Source of the DNA: Elusimicrobia bacterium GWC2_64_44
GTDB taxonomy: Bacteria; Elusimicrobiota; Elusimicrobia; Elusimicrobiales; UBA9959
NCBI GenBank assembly: GCA_001799845.1
Contig: MGUG01000030.1
Span: forward strand, 124,001-188,000
Direction: 5' to 3'
Length of the DNA: 64,000 nt
Part shown: one piece after another, positions 31,226-41,008 of the stretch
Numbering within the stretch: the first letter of the stretch is position 1
How the letters are laid out: each line of letters opens with the position of its first letter
Notes under the pieces: model-generated
What the model was told of the DNA's origin: nothing
Database searches by the model: none
Seen by the model: the letters and a program-made list of their open reading frames with translations, nothing else
Translations under genes and position numbers: made by a program

Positions 31226-32662
31226 ATGAACCCGATTTCACGCCTTTTCGCCATTTCCGCTCTTTGCTTCGCCGTCAGCGCGGGCGCGCAGGAACAGCCC
31301 GCGCCCTCGCCCAGCGCGCAGGCGGCCGAGCTCTCGTCGCGCATGCAGGCCGACGTCTCCGCCCTGCTCGAGCAGCTGGTGGGCCGCGGCCGCTCCCAGG
31401 CCTTCGTCTCCGTAGAGGGGGAAATAGTCCTCAAGAGCAAGAGCGAATCGGGCCCCACGCCCGAAGAGAACCTCACCCTGCCCGGCTACAATTCAGTCAA
31501 CATCCTCGAAAAGACCGGCGAGTTCATAAAGCAGCAGCGCGAGGAAAGCCAGAAAACCACCGAATTCCGCGTCAAGAAACTCACCGTCTCGCTCGTCTTC
31601 GACAGGTCCATCCCCGACACCCGCGCCAACGCCATCAAACTGCTGATCTCCCAGGTGCTGCGCGTCAACGAGGCCCGCGGCGACACCATCATCAGCGACA
31701 AGTCCGAGATGATGCCGTGGTGGAAGAGCGCCCTGGAAGCACCCGAGATACGCCCCGTGCTCGTGGCCGCCGCCTTCGGCGCCCTCGCCCTCGCCGTGCT
31801 GTTCGTGCTCGGCTATATTCTCGCCTCCAAGCTGCTGTCAGGCTTCGTGGACTACGCCCGCATCAACGCGCCCTCGCCCGCCGGTCCCGCCGGCGCTGGC
31901 CCCGGCGCCGCGCCGGCCGGCCTGGAAGGCCCCGGGGGGGAGATGGGCGAGATCATTGACGTCGAGGCGCGCGCCGCCGGGAGCGGCGGCATGCTGACCG
32001 CCGGCTCCGCTTTCGAATTCATGGAGAAGCTGCCGCCCGCCGAGAGCGCCGAGCTCCTGGCCGACCTCCCCGACGAGGACGCGGCCATCATCATCGCCAA
32101 CCTCGCCGACCGCAGGCCGCACATCTCCTCCAAGATCCTGCTAGCCCTCCCGCCGGTAAAGAAACAGTCGGTCTCGGCGCACCTGCTGGGCCTTAAGCAG
32201 GCCGAGCCCGAGCGCGTCTACGAGATAGAGAACGACCTGCGCCTCAAGCTCGAGAAAAGCCTGAAGGGCGCCGAAAAGCTGGGCCGCCTCCTGTCCCTGG
32301 TGGACGAGGGCGCCCGCAGCGAGATCATGGACAACCTCGCGCGCGCCAACCCCAAGGGCTCCGAGGAGCTGCGCCGCAAGATGGTCACCTTCGACGACCT
32401 GTGCCGCCTCGACGACAAGAACCTGCGCCCGCTGGTAGTCTCCATGCCCTACGCGGAATGGGCCGCCGCGCTCTACGGCGCCGGGGAGACCCCCGCCGGC
32501 AACGTGCTGCGCCTGCTGCCCGAGGACGTGCGCCTGGTGGTCAAGGACATGCTGGCCACCCGCCCCGAAGAGGAAAAGATCATCGGCGCCAGGGCCAAGA
32601 TAATTTCCGCGGCCATCGAGCTCAGCGCCAAGGGCCGCATCATCATCAAGGAGGGCATGTGA
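31226..32662 (+). CDS. FliF-C-terminus-like / FliG-like composite membrane protein
   Basis: Signal peptide; 'VKKLTVSLVFDRS...EARGDTIISDK' resembling the FliF C-terminal region; single TM 'PVLVAAAFGALALAVLFVLGYILA'; cytoplasmic part 'FMEKLPPAESAELLADLPDEDAAIIIANL' resembling FliG. Confidence 0.6.
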   Translation: MNPISRLFAISALCFAVSAGAQEQPAPSPSAQAAELSSRMQADVSALLEQLVGRGRSQAFVSVEGEIVLKSKSESGPTPEENLTLPGYNSVNILEKTGEFIKQQREESQKTTEFRVKKLTVSLVFDRSIPDTRANAIKLLISQVLRVNEARGDTIISDKSEMMPWWKSALEAPEIRPVLVAAAFGALALAVLFVLGYILASKLLSGFVDYARINAPSPAGPAGAGPGAAPAGLEGPGGEMGEIIDVEARAAGSGGMLTAGSAFEFMEKLPPAESAELLADLPDEDAAIIIANLADRRPHISSKILLALPPVKKQSVSAHLLGLKQAEPERVYEIENDLRLKLEKSLKGAEKLGRLLSLVDEGARSEIMDNLARANPKGSEELRRKMVTFDDLCRLDDKNLRPLVVSMPYAEWAAALYGAGETPAGNVLRLLPEDVRLVVKDMLATRPEEEKIIGARAKIISAAIELSAKGRIIIKEGM

Positions 32663-34641
32663 GCCGCCCTTCCGACGCCTTCAATTCCGAAATGGATTAC
32701 CTCTGGCGCGCCGTGGGCGACGCCCAGGACGCCTCGGCCCGCTCCGAGAAAGAGCGCGCCGAAGCCCGCCACGCCCTGGAGCAGGCGGCCTCGAAAGCGG
32801 GCCACCTGGAGCGGCAGCTGGCCGAAAGCCGGACCCGCGAGCGCCAGCTCAAAGCGGAGACGGAGCACCTGAAAGAAGCGGCCAGGAAGGACGAAGACAC
32901 CCTCTCCCGCGCCGCCGGCAAGGCGAGAGCCGCCTCGGAGCTGCAGACGCAGCTGCGCAGGAAAGAGAACGAGAGCACCCTGCTCGACGCCGAGCTGCAG
33001 GGCCTGAGGGCCGAGACCGCCAGCCTCCGCGAGGCCCTGGCCGCCCGCGAAGCCGCCATAGAAACTTTCAAGCAGCAGATAGCCGGGATCACCTCGCTGC
33101 CGGAGATAGCGCGCACCCTGAAAGAAGACTCCCGCGCCTCCGGCAAGCAGAGATCCGTCTACGAATACCTCCTCGGCAGCCTGGAAACCGGCCGCCGCGA
33201 GGCAAAGCAGGCGGCCGACGAACTGGCCGCGACCGCGGAGCGGGAAAACCAGGCGCGCGCGGCGCTCGCCGTCTCCGAGAACGAGCTTTCCGGCCTCCGG
33301 GCCGAGCTGGTCATCAAGCGCCAGGGGCTGGCCTCGCTTGAGGCGGCCCTGGCCGAGTCGAGCGCGAAAGAGAACCTCTCCGCCGAAGAGCGGGCGGCCC
33401 TCCGGGCGCGCGCGGCCGCACTGGGCGCGGCCCTGGAAGAGAAGGAGCGCTCGCTGGGCGCCGCGCTGAAAGACTGCGCCGCGCTGCGCAGCGCTCTGGA
33501 CGCCTCCAAGCTGGAGGCGCAGCGCCTGCGCCAGGCCGCCGACGAGCACGCCCAGAGCGCGCAGGAGCAGCGCAACAATTTCACCGGGGCGGTAGCCCAG
33601 GTTTTCGACCTGCAGAAGCGGGCCTCGGAGTTTAAGAGCGCCCTGGCGGACGCCCAGGAGCGGGCCGGCGCCCTCGCGGTCGAACTGAAGCAGCGCGACG
33701 CCGACATTGAGAAGGTCAACGGCCTGCTGCGCGAAGCCAAACTGGCCGGGGGACAGGAAAAGGAGATTTCCAGGCGCGCGGCGCTGAAGATCAAAGCGCT
33801 CGAGAACGACCTGGAAGGGCTGAAGACCAGGCTCGCCGCCTCCGACGACTACTCCGCCCGGCTGCTAAAAGCCCTGGAGGCGCGCGACCAGCAGATAGCC
33901 GCGCTGCACAACGATCTCAAGCGCATCCCCGAAGTGGAACTGGAGAACGAGGACCTGCGCCGCAAGAACATCAAGTTCAGCGGCCTGCTGCTGCGCGAGC
34001 AGGCCGACTTCACCGCCAAGATGCTGGCGTCGCTGGAAAAGACGGCGCGCGACCTGAAGGCCTTCAACCTGCGCATCCCCGCCGCCGAGCGCAAGGCGCT
34101 GGAGCCGGGCCTCAAGAACCTGCTGGGCTCGGTGAACCTGCTCAAGGGCTGGCAGGAATACCTGGACCCGGAAACCCCGGAGCTGGAGGAGACCGACCTG
34201 GCCGGCTTCGTACGGGGAGAGACCGAGAAGTGGGAGCGCGCCTTCAAGCAGCGCAAGATCTCCGTTACCTCGGCCATCCTGAACCCGCGCCTGCGCGCAC
34301 GCGTCTCCGTCGAGCGGCTGAAAATGCTGTTCTACCAGCTGGTGAAGAACTCCTACGAGCGCCTGCAGCAGGGCGGCAGCCTGCGCGTGACGCTGAAGGG
34401 CTCGGAGGACGGGCGGGAGGCCGTGCTCGCCTTCGAGGATACCGGCCCCGGCTTCGCCCGCGAGGCGCTGGACAAGCTTTTCGCCCCTTTCAACACCACG
34501 GATAAAGGCAAAGCCGGCATCGGCCTCGCCGTAGCCCGCCGCATAGCCGAGAAACACGGCGGCACGCTGACCGTAGCCAACAAGGCGGAGAGAGGAGCGG
34601 TGGTGGAAGTGAGGCTGCCGCTGGGAAACGCGGCGCCGTGA
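32659..34641 (+). CDS. Long coiled-coil protein with C-terminal histidine-kinase HATPase domain (GTG start)
   Basis: Coiled coil then N-box 'QLVKNSYERLQ', 'FEDTGPGFA', 'GKAGIGLAVARRIAEKHGG'; overlaps the previous stop by 4 nt. Confidence 0.75.
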   Translation: MSRPSDAFNSEMDYLWRAVGDAQDASARSEKERAEARHALEQAASKAGHLERQLAESRTRERQLKAETEHLKEAARKDEDTLSRAAGKARAASELQTQLRRKENESTLLDAELQGLRAETASLREALAAREAAIETFKQQIAGITSLPEIARTLKEDSRASGKQRSVYEYLLGSLETGRREAKQAADELAATAERENQARAALAVSENELSGLRAELVIKRQGLASLEAALAESSAKENLSAEERAALRARAAALGAALEEKERSLGAALKDCAALRSALDASKLEAQRLRQAADEHAQSAQEQRNNFTGAVAQVFDLQKRASEFKSALADAQERAGALAVELKQRDADIEKVNGLLREAKLAGGQEKEISRRAALKIKALENDLEGLKTRLAASDDYSARLLKALEARDQQIAALHNDLKRIPEVELENEDLRRKNIKFSGLLLREQADFTAKMLASLEKTARDLKAFNLRIPAAERKALEPGLKNLLGSVNLLKGWQEYLDPETPELEETDLAGFVRGETEKWERAFKQRKISVTSAILNPRLRARVSVERLKMLFYQLVKNSYERLQQGGSLRVTLKGSEDGREAVLAFEDTGPGFAREALDKLFAPFNTTDKGKAGIGLAVARRIAEKHGGTLTVANKAERGAVVEVRLPLGNAAP

Positions 34642-34647
34642 GCGAAT

Positions 34648-35328
34648 TTACAGTTTGAAGATGTAGCCCAACCCGAACACAGTCCGTATCTTGGAGCCGA
34701 AGCGGCCCAGCTTCGAGCGCAAGGCCTCTATGCGCTTGTCCACGGCGCGCGTCCCGGCTTCCGTCCCCAGCTTCCAGACCTGCTCCAGCAGCACGGTCCG
34801 GGCGACCACGCGCCCAGGATTGCGCAGGAAATAGAGCAGCAAGTCGAACTCCAGGGCCGTCAGGCGCACCTTGACGCCGCCTACCGCGGCGCTGCGCGCC
34901 TCCGGCGAGACCGTCAGGGCCCCGTAGGAGTACTCGGACGGCTTTGCGGGCGGCGGCGCTCCCGCCGCGGCGCGGGCGAGCAAATTCTGCACGCGGGCCC
35001 GGAACAGCGCGGGCTCGGGGGGAAAGGAGAAATACTCGTCGGCCCCGTTCTCGAGGGAGAGGGCGGCGGCCGCCGGGGAGTAGGGCCCCGGGCCCGTCAG
35101 CACCAGGAGCAGCCCCGCCGTGGCCTTGTCGCCGCGCAGCACGGCCGTCAGGTCACGGCCGGACATGTCCGGCAGGGACGCCTCTATAACCGCCAGGCGC
35201 TCGCCGGCCGGGGACTTCAGGAAGGCCGCGGCCGAGGGATAAGTTTTAAGGCGGAAGCCGTGCAGGGCCTCCGCCAGGAAGGCGGCAAGGGCCGGAGAGC
35301 CCACGCAGGCCGCGGCCGGTTTTTTCAT
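34648..35328 (-). CDS. OmpR-type response regulator with degenerate receiver
   Basis: C-terminal 'LTALEFDLLLYFLRNPGRVVARTVLLEQVW...VDKRIEALRSKL...RTVFGLGYIF'. Confidence 0.85.
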   Translation of the reverse strand: MKKPAAACVGSPALAAFLAEALHGFRLKTYPSAAAFLKSPAGERLAVIEASLPDMSGRDLTAVLRGDKATAGLLLVLTGPGPYSPAAAALSLENGADEYFSFPPEPALFRARVQNLLARAAAGAPPPAKPSEYSYGALTVSPEARSAAVGGVKVRLTALEFDLLLYFLRNPGRVVARTVLLEQVWKLGTEAGTRAVDKRIEALRSKLGRFGSKIRTVFGLGYIFKL

Positions 35329-35702
35329 GCGGGGCGGACCGCGGCCTTGATGCGCCGCGACAGCTCGTCGGGATCGAAGGGCTTGAGCACGTAGCCGGCG
35401 GCCCCGAGCTTGAGGCCCTCGGAGACCATGTCAAGCTCCGAGCGGACGGTGAAGAAGATGATGGGGACCTTGGCCAGCGCCGGCACCTTGCGCAGGCGCC
35501 GGGCGGCCTCGAAGCCGCTGATATCCGGCAGGCCCACGTCGAGCAGGATCAGGTCCGGCGGGTCTTCCTCGGCCAGTTTCAGGCCCGGCAGCGCGGCCGG
35601 CGCCGTAACCACCGAGCAGCCGGCCTTGCCGGCTATGCGGGCGGCGATGCGGAGGTAATCCGGCTCGTCGTCCACCACGAGCACTCGGGGACGGGGGGTC
35701 AT
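35325..35702 (-). CDS. CheY-like receiver protein
   Basis: 'VLVVDDEPD', 'DLILLDVGLPDISG', 'KPFDPDEL'. Confidence 0.9.
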   Translation of the reverse strand: MTPRPRVLVVDDEPDYLRIAARIAGKAGCSVVTAPAALPGLKLAEEDPPDLILLDVGLPDISGFEAARRLRKVPALAKVPIIFFTVRSELDMVSEGLKLGAAGYVLKPFDPDELSRRIKAAVRPA

Positions 35703-36085
35703 TTATTGGGCAGCAGGGCGAGGACTTTCTTCTCCAGGTAGGACAACTCCACGGTCTTGCTCATGAACTCGCGGCAATTGGCTTCCTGGCGGAACAGCTC
35801 GCTCATGTTCTTGTCGAAAAAAGAGCCGGTAATGACGAGGACGGGGATGGAGCGGGTCTCGTCCTCCACCTGCAGGTTGCGGATGACCTCGATGCCGCCG
35901 ATGTCCGGCATCATCACGTCGCAGAGGATGATGTCCGGGCGGATCAGCTTGGCCTTGGCCAGGCCCTCGCGCCCGTTCTCCGCGATATCGACGGCGAAGC
36001 CGAGGTCGGTAAAGTAGTCGCAGACCATGGTGCGGAACTCGACATTGTCGTCTATGATCAGCATCTGGTTCTTTTTAGGTTCCAT
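35699..36085 (-). CDS. CheY-like receiver protein
   Basis: 'MLIIDDNVEFR', 'DIILCDVMMPDIGG'. Confidence 0.9.
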   Translation of the reverse strand: MEPKKNQMLIIDDNVEFRTMVCDYFTDLGFAVDIAENGREGLAKAKLIRPDIILCDVMMPDIGGIEVIRNLQVEDETRSIPVLVITGSFFDKNMSELFRQEANCREFMSKTVELSYLEKKVLALLPNK

Positions 36086-36118
36086 AAGGATTTAGTATAT
36101 GTCAATTCGCCCGCGTTT

Positions 36119-38242
36119 TCAAGAGGGGGACGGGATGGGCGGCGGGGGGGCGGCCATGGTCTTGGACACGGTGAAGATGAACTTGCTGCCCTTGCCCACC
36201 TCGGACTCGACCCAGATCTTACCCTTGTGCAGCTCTACGGTCATCTGGCACATCGCCAGGCCCAGGCCGAAGCCCTGGCTCTTGTGCTCCTCCATCTGGG
36301 AGTACTTCTCGAAGATCTCCTTGCGCTTGGCCTCGGGAATGCCGGGGCCGGTGTCCTCCACGGCGAAGAACACCTGCTGCGCGTCGTCCCAGGCCGACAG
36401 CGTGATGCTGCCGCCGCCCGGGGTGAACTTCAGCGAGTTGCCCATCAGGTTGGTGATGACGCGCTCCAGCAGGATCGGGTCCGCCGTGAACTGGAGCTTG
36501 GCCGCGGGCGCGGAGACCGAGAGCTTGATGTTCTTGGGCCCGGCCACCGGCTCGTGGTTGTCCTTAACGCGCGTGATCAGGGCCTCGGCGTCGATAGTGT
36601 CGAGCTGCAGCGACATCGTGCCGCGTTCCAGCTTGGTCACGTTCAGGATGTCGTCTATCATGCCGCGCAGGCGGCGCGAAGAATAAAGCATGCTGGCCAG
36701 GTACTTGTCGGTAGCCGGCGACGGGCCGATCTTCTTCATCAGCAGCTCGGTGTAGCCCTGCAGCGTGGAGAGCGGGGCGCGCATGTCGTGCGTGATCATG
36801 TGGAAGAAGTCTTCCTTGGCCTTCTCTATCTCCTTCTCGCTGGTGATGTCGCGGATGATGATGACGCGGCCGGGGCGCTTCAGCGTGGCGAGCAGGAACT
36901 GGTTGGAGATGATGCGGAAGCTCTTGGTGACGGGATTGCCGCCCTCGTTGGAGAGCGGCGCGTCCACTTCCTGCTTCAGGTATTTTTCCTTCACCGCCAG
37001 CATGTCGGTGAGCGCCTTGAAGAAGGCCTCGTTCTTCACCGAGCGGGGCACGCCCACCTCGGGGGAGATCTTGGGGATGCCCAGCAGGCGCAGGGCGGTA
37101 TTGTTGGAGTAGATCATCGAGCCGCGGTCGTCTATCAGCAGCACGCCGTCGGAAATGGTGTCTATCAGCGCCTGGGCCTTGCCCTTCTCCTCCACGATCT
37201 GGTTCAGCTGGAAGGCGCGGTAGGCCTGCAGCTCGAGCATCAGCCGGTTCAGGATGCCGACCAGGACCTTTATCTCCGGCCAGCCCTCCGACGCTATCAC
37301 CTGGTCGAGGTGCTGGGTCTTCAGGAACTGCTTGACCCCGTTGACCATGTTGTTCACGGGGCGGATGATGCGGGCCGAGACCATGAACACCACCACCATG
37401 GTTATCACGAAAATTATGACGGCGAGGAAGGAGAAGACCGCTATGGACTTGCGCTGCTTGCCGTAGAGCTCGTCCTCGGACTGCACCGACACGGCCGCCC
37501 AGTCAAGCTTGTCGATGGCGGCGTAAGCGCCGGAGTAATCCTCTCCCGAGAAGGCGAACTTGGCCAGCGTGCCGGTGCGGGCGCCGCCGCGGAAAACTTT
37601 CTTCAGGTCGGCGGGCGTGTAATCCAGGCCCTTCATGTCCTGGCAGGGCAGCGGCCGGCCCTGTCCGTCGGAGATGAAGACGCGGCCGCTGCGGCCGGCC
37701 TGCTGGGAATTGATCTTGCCCAGCAGCTTGTCCATCGAGAAATGAAAGAGCACCACGCGGCCGTCCACCAGCGGGTAGGCGAGGGGGAAATAGGCCTGGC
37801 CTTTCAGACAGACCACCTCCCCGGTGGAGACCACCCCGGACTCGCTCGCGCGGGTGGTGAGCGCGACCGCGTAGGAGGCCAGGGACTTCTTCTCCTTTAC
37901 TTTCTCGCTCTGCAGGAAGAACAGCTCCTTGCCGTTCTTGTCCAGCACGCTGAGGGACATGATGTCGGAATTGATGCGGGCGGCCTGCTGTATCACCTGG
38001 GCTTCGTCCACCTTGCGGCCCCGCAGCGGGTTCTCCAGCTCGTAGAGGAAGGCCAGGTTGCGGTTGGTGTTGAGGAACCACTCGTCCACGTTGACGGCGG
38101 AGAGGCGGGAGAGCCCCTTGTGCAGCTCGAAGTAGCTGCCCACCGAGGAATTGTACTGGTAGACGTTCCAGCCGACGGCCAGCACCAGCGGCAGCACCGC
38201 TATGCCCAGCAGGATCAGCAGGAACCTCGTGGTCAGTTTCAT
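36119..38242 (-). CDS. Sensor histidine kinase with extracellular domain, HAMP-like, PAS-like, HisKA and HATPase
   Basis: H-box 'MITHDMRAPLSTLQGYTELL', N-box 'ITNLMGNSLKFTPGGG'; two TM segments. Confidence 0.92.
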   Translation of the reverse strand: MKLTTRFLLILLGIAVLPLVLAVGWNVYQYNSSVGSYFELHKGLSRLSAVNVDEWFLNTNRNLAFLYELENPLRGRKVDEAQVIQQAARINSDIMSLSVLDKNGKELFFLQSEKVKEKKSLASYAVALTTRASESGVVSTGEVVCLKGQAYFPLAYPLVDGRVVLFHFSMDKLLGKINSQQAGRSGRVFISDGQGRPLPCQDMKGLDYTPADLKKVFRGGARTGTLAKFAFSGEDYSGAYAAIDKLDWAAVSVQSEDELYGKQRKSIAVFSFLAVIIFVITMVVVFMVSARIIRPVNNMVNGVKQFLKTQHLDQVIASEGWPEIKVLVGILNRLMLELQAYRAFQLNQIVEEKGKAQALIDTISDGVLLIDDRGSMIYSNNTALRLLGIPKISPEVGVPRSVKNEAFFKALTDMLAVKEKYLKQEVDAPLSNEGGNPVTKSFRIISNQFLLATLKRPGRVIIIRDITSEKEIEKAKEDFFHMITHDMRAPLSTLQGYTELLMKKIGPSPATDKYLASMLYSSRRLRGMIDDILNVTKLERGTMSLQLDTIDAEALITRVKDNHEPVAGPKNIKLSVSAPAAKLQFTADPILLERVITNLMGNSLKFTPGGGSITLSAWDDAQQVFFAVEDTGPGIPEAKRKEIFEKYSQMEEHKSQGFGLGLAMCQMTVELHKGKIWVESEVGKGSKFIFTVSKTMAAPPPPIPSPS

Positions 38243-38246
38243 GGCG

Positions 38247-38873
38247 TCAGATCTCGTGGCGGACTATGTTTATCTCTATGCGCCGGTTCTTCGAGCGCCC
38301 CTCGGGGCTCTCGTTGGACTGCACTGGCTTGAACTCGCCGTAGCCCACCGCGGAAAGCTTCTCGGGGGCGACGCCTTCCTTGACGAAGAACTGCAGCACC
38401 GTGAAGGCGCGCGCGCTGGACAGCTCCCAGTTGGAGCGGAAGCGCGTACCGCGGCCCAGCGGCCTGTTGTCGGTGTGGCCCTCTATCTGTATGGGGTTCG
38501 GCAGGTCCTTGAAGACCGCCGTCAGGCGGCGCAAATGGGGATAGGAGGACTCCTTCAGCACGTCGCTGCCGGGGGCGAAGAGGATCGGGTCAGAGAAGTT
38601 GATGCTGATCTTGTTGGCGGAGATCTCCACCTGGGCTATCTGCTGGATGCCGTGCTTGGAGAACAGCGTGCTGGCCACCTGCGTATCCCGCCCGAAGGTC
38701 TCCTCTATGGCCTTCTGGGAGAACTGAGAGGTGATGCTCTTGGAGCTGTAGAAAGCGAACAGGATCATGAAGAAGATCATGAGGTAGCTCATCATGTCGC
38801 CGTAGGTGATGGCCCACAGCGCGCCCCGGTTGAGCTCGTTCTCCAGTTCGTCCTCGCGTTCGTAGAAGCGCAT
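38247..38873 (-). CDS. MotB/OmpA-like stator protein
   Basis: 'LWAITYGDMMSYLMIFFMILFAFYS' (plug/TM with Asp) and OmpA-like 'IQIEGHTDNRPL...NWELSSARA'. Confidence 0.88.
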   Translation of the reverse strand: MRFYEREDELENELNRGALWAITYGDMMSYLMIFFMILFAFYSSKSITSQFSQKAIEETFGRDTQVASTLFSKHGIQQIAQVEISANKISINFSDPILFAPGSDVLKESSYPHLRRLTAVFKDLPNPIQIEGHTDNRPLGRGTRFRSNWELSSARAFTVLQFFVKEGVAPEKLSAVGYGEFKPVQSNESPEGRSKNRRIEINIVRHEI

Positions 38874-38879
38874 AGATCC

Positions 38880-39650
38880 TTATTTGGCCTTCGCGCCGGC
38901 GGAGTCCGTGGGCTGGTAGCCGCGCAGGTGCATCTCTATCAAATGGGGCGTCTTGCCCGACATGATGTCTATCACGCCCTCGAGGATGAGCTGCAGCACC
39001 AGCGTCTCCTCCATGGCGCGCAGGCGGATCTTGTTGGCCACCGGCACGCAGAACATATTGGAGAAGCCGATGCCGAACAGGGCCGACGTGATGGCCACGG
39101 CCATCGAGCGGCCTATCGCCGTGGGGTCTGAGATATTGCTAAGCGTCTGGATGATGCCGAACAGCGTGCCGATCAGGCCGAACATCGGGCTCAGCACGCC
39201 GGCGGTGCGGTACAGGTTGGAATCCTCCTGCACGTCGAGACGGCGGCGGCGGATCTCCTCTTCCAGGATGGCCCGGGTCTCGCGGGACTCTGCGCTGATC
39301 ATGGCCACGGAGACCGCGCGCTTGAGGAAGCCGCCGGCGAAGGAGGGGTCGGTGCTGGTCAGCGCCATGATGCCGCCCTGCTTCTGCGCCGTCTCGGCCA
39401 TGCCGACCAGCGTGCGCACGGCCTCCTCCACGGAGGGGATCTTGGGCGAGGCGAAAGTGTCGGCCAGGGCCCGCAGGCCGGCCAGGAAGCGCTTGTAGGA
39501 GGTGTTGATGAAGATGGCCGCCAGCGTGCCGCCCAGCACTATTATCATGCCGTGCGCGTTGAACAGCTTGTCGCCTACTCCGGAGGAGACGGCGCCCCAG
39601 GCCACAACAGCGGCGCCGAGGAGGAAACCGATCAGTGTCATTATGTCCAT
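38880..39650 (-). CDS. MotA/ExbB-family stator protein
   Basis: 'GMIIVLGGTLAAIFINTSYKRF', 'MFGLIGTLFGIIQTL...AVAITSALFGIGFSNM'. Confidence 0.9.
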   Translation of the reverse strand: MDIMTLIGFLLGAAVVAWGAVSSGVGDKLFNAHGMIIVLGGTLAAIFINTSYKRFLAGLRALADTFASPKIPSVEEAVRTLVGMAETAQKQGGIMALTSTDPSFAGGFLKRAVSVAMISAESRETRAILEEEIRRRRLDVQEDSNLYRTAGVLSPMFGLIGTLFGIIQTLSNISDPTAIGRSMAVAITSALFGIGFSNMFCVPVANKIRLRAMEETLVLQLILEGVIDIMSGKTPHLIEMHLRGYQPTDSAGAKAK

Positions 39651-39843
39651 AGTTAAATTCTCCCGAAAAGACCGCCGCGCGGAAAGCGTATGCCGCGGTC
39701 TAATTATTCTACCGCGGGCATGTTACCGAATTTTTACATATATATAATATAAAATTGCGCGCCCATTTTAGATTTTGATACCATTTATACAGGAACGCCC
39801 GGATAACGGCATAGGGGCGCGATTTTTGCAGCAGGAGCAACAC

Positions 39844-40998
39844 ATGGACTACTTACTGACCGAACAGCAGGCGATGATACGGGACCTGGCGCGCAAAATA
39901 GCCCAGGAGAAGATCAAGCCCGTGGCGGCGCAGTACGACGAAAGCGAAGAGTTCGCCTGGCCGATCATGAAGATCCTGGGCGAGAGCGACCTGTTCGGCA
40001 TCTACCTGCCAGAGGCCTACGGCGGCCTGGGCGGGGGCATCTTCGACATGTGCCTCGTCACCGAGGAGCTGTCCCGCGCCTGCGGCGGCATAGCCCTGGG
40101 GTTCGCGGGCTCCGCGCTGGGCGCGCTGCCCATAGCCCTGCACGGCTCCGACGAGCAGAAAAAGAAATACCTGCCCGACATAGCCGCCGGCCGGCGCCTG
40201 GCCGCCTTCTGCCTCACCGAGGCCGAGGCCGGCTCCGACGCCGCCTCCATCAAGACCACCGCCCGCAAGGAAGGCGACAAGTACATCCTCAACGGCGTCA
40301 AGCAGTGGATCACCAACGCCGGCGAGGCCGAGATCTACACCGTCATCGCCCTGACCGACAAGACCAAGGGCATCCGCGGCGCCAGCGCCTTCATCGTGGA
40401 GAAGGGCACCAAGGGCATGGAGTTCGGCAAGAAAGAGAAGAAGATGGGCATCCGCGCCAGCGCCACCCGCGAAGTCATCTTCACCGACTGCGAAGTGCCG
40501 GCCGCAAACCTGATCTCCCGCGAAGGCATGGGCTTCATCGTCGCCCTCAAGACCCTCGACACCTCCCGCCCCGGAGTGGCCGCGCAGGCCGTGGGCATAG
40601 CGCAGGGCGCGCTCGACTGCGCGCTGGACTATTCCCGCACCCGCGTGCAGTTCGGCCAACCCATCTCATCCTTCCAGGCCGTGCAGCATATGCTCGCCGA
40701 CATGGGCACCCAGATCGAGGCCGCCCGCGCCCTCACCTACTCCGTCGCCAAACTGGTGGACTCCGGCGCCAAGTCCGTCTCCAAGGAATCCGCCATGGCC
40801 AAGCTCTTCGCCAGCGACGTCGCCATGAAAGTGGCCGTCGACGCCGTGCAGATCATGGGCGGCTACGGCTACATGCGCGACTACCCGGTGGAAAAATACA
40901 TGCGCGACGCCAAGATAACCCAGATCTACGAAGGCACCAACCAGATCCAGCGCAACGTCATCGCCGCGAATATGATAAAGGAGACGCTGAAGAAGTAA
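39844..40998 (+). CDS. Acyl-CoA dehydrogenase
   Basis: 'CLTEAEAGSDAASIKTTA', 'QIMGGYGYMRDYPVEKYMRDAKITQIYEGTNQIQRNVIA'. Confidence 0.93.
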   Translation: MDYLLTEQQAMIRDLARKIAQEKIKPVAAQYDESEEFAWPIMKILGESDLFGIYLPEAYGGLGGGIFDMCLVTEELSRACGGIALGFAGSALGALPIALHGSDEQKKKYLPDIAAGRRLAAFCLTEAEAGSDAASIKTTARKEGDKYILNGVKQWITNAGEAEIYTVIALTDKTKGIRGASAFIVEKGTKGMEFGKKEKKMGIRASATREVIFTDCEVPAANLISREGMGFIVALKTLDTSRPGVAAQAVGIAQGALDCALDYSRTRVQFGQPISSFQAVQHMLADMGTQIEAARALTYSVAKLVDSGAKSVSKESAMAKLFASDVAMKVAVDAVQIMGGYGYMRDYPVEKYMRDAKITQIYEGTNQIQRNVIAANMIKETLKK

Positions 40999-41008
40999 CG
41001 CGTTCAGG

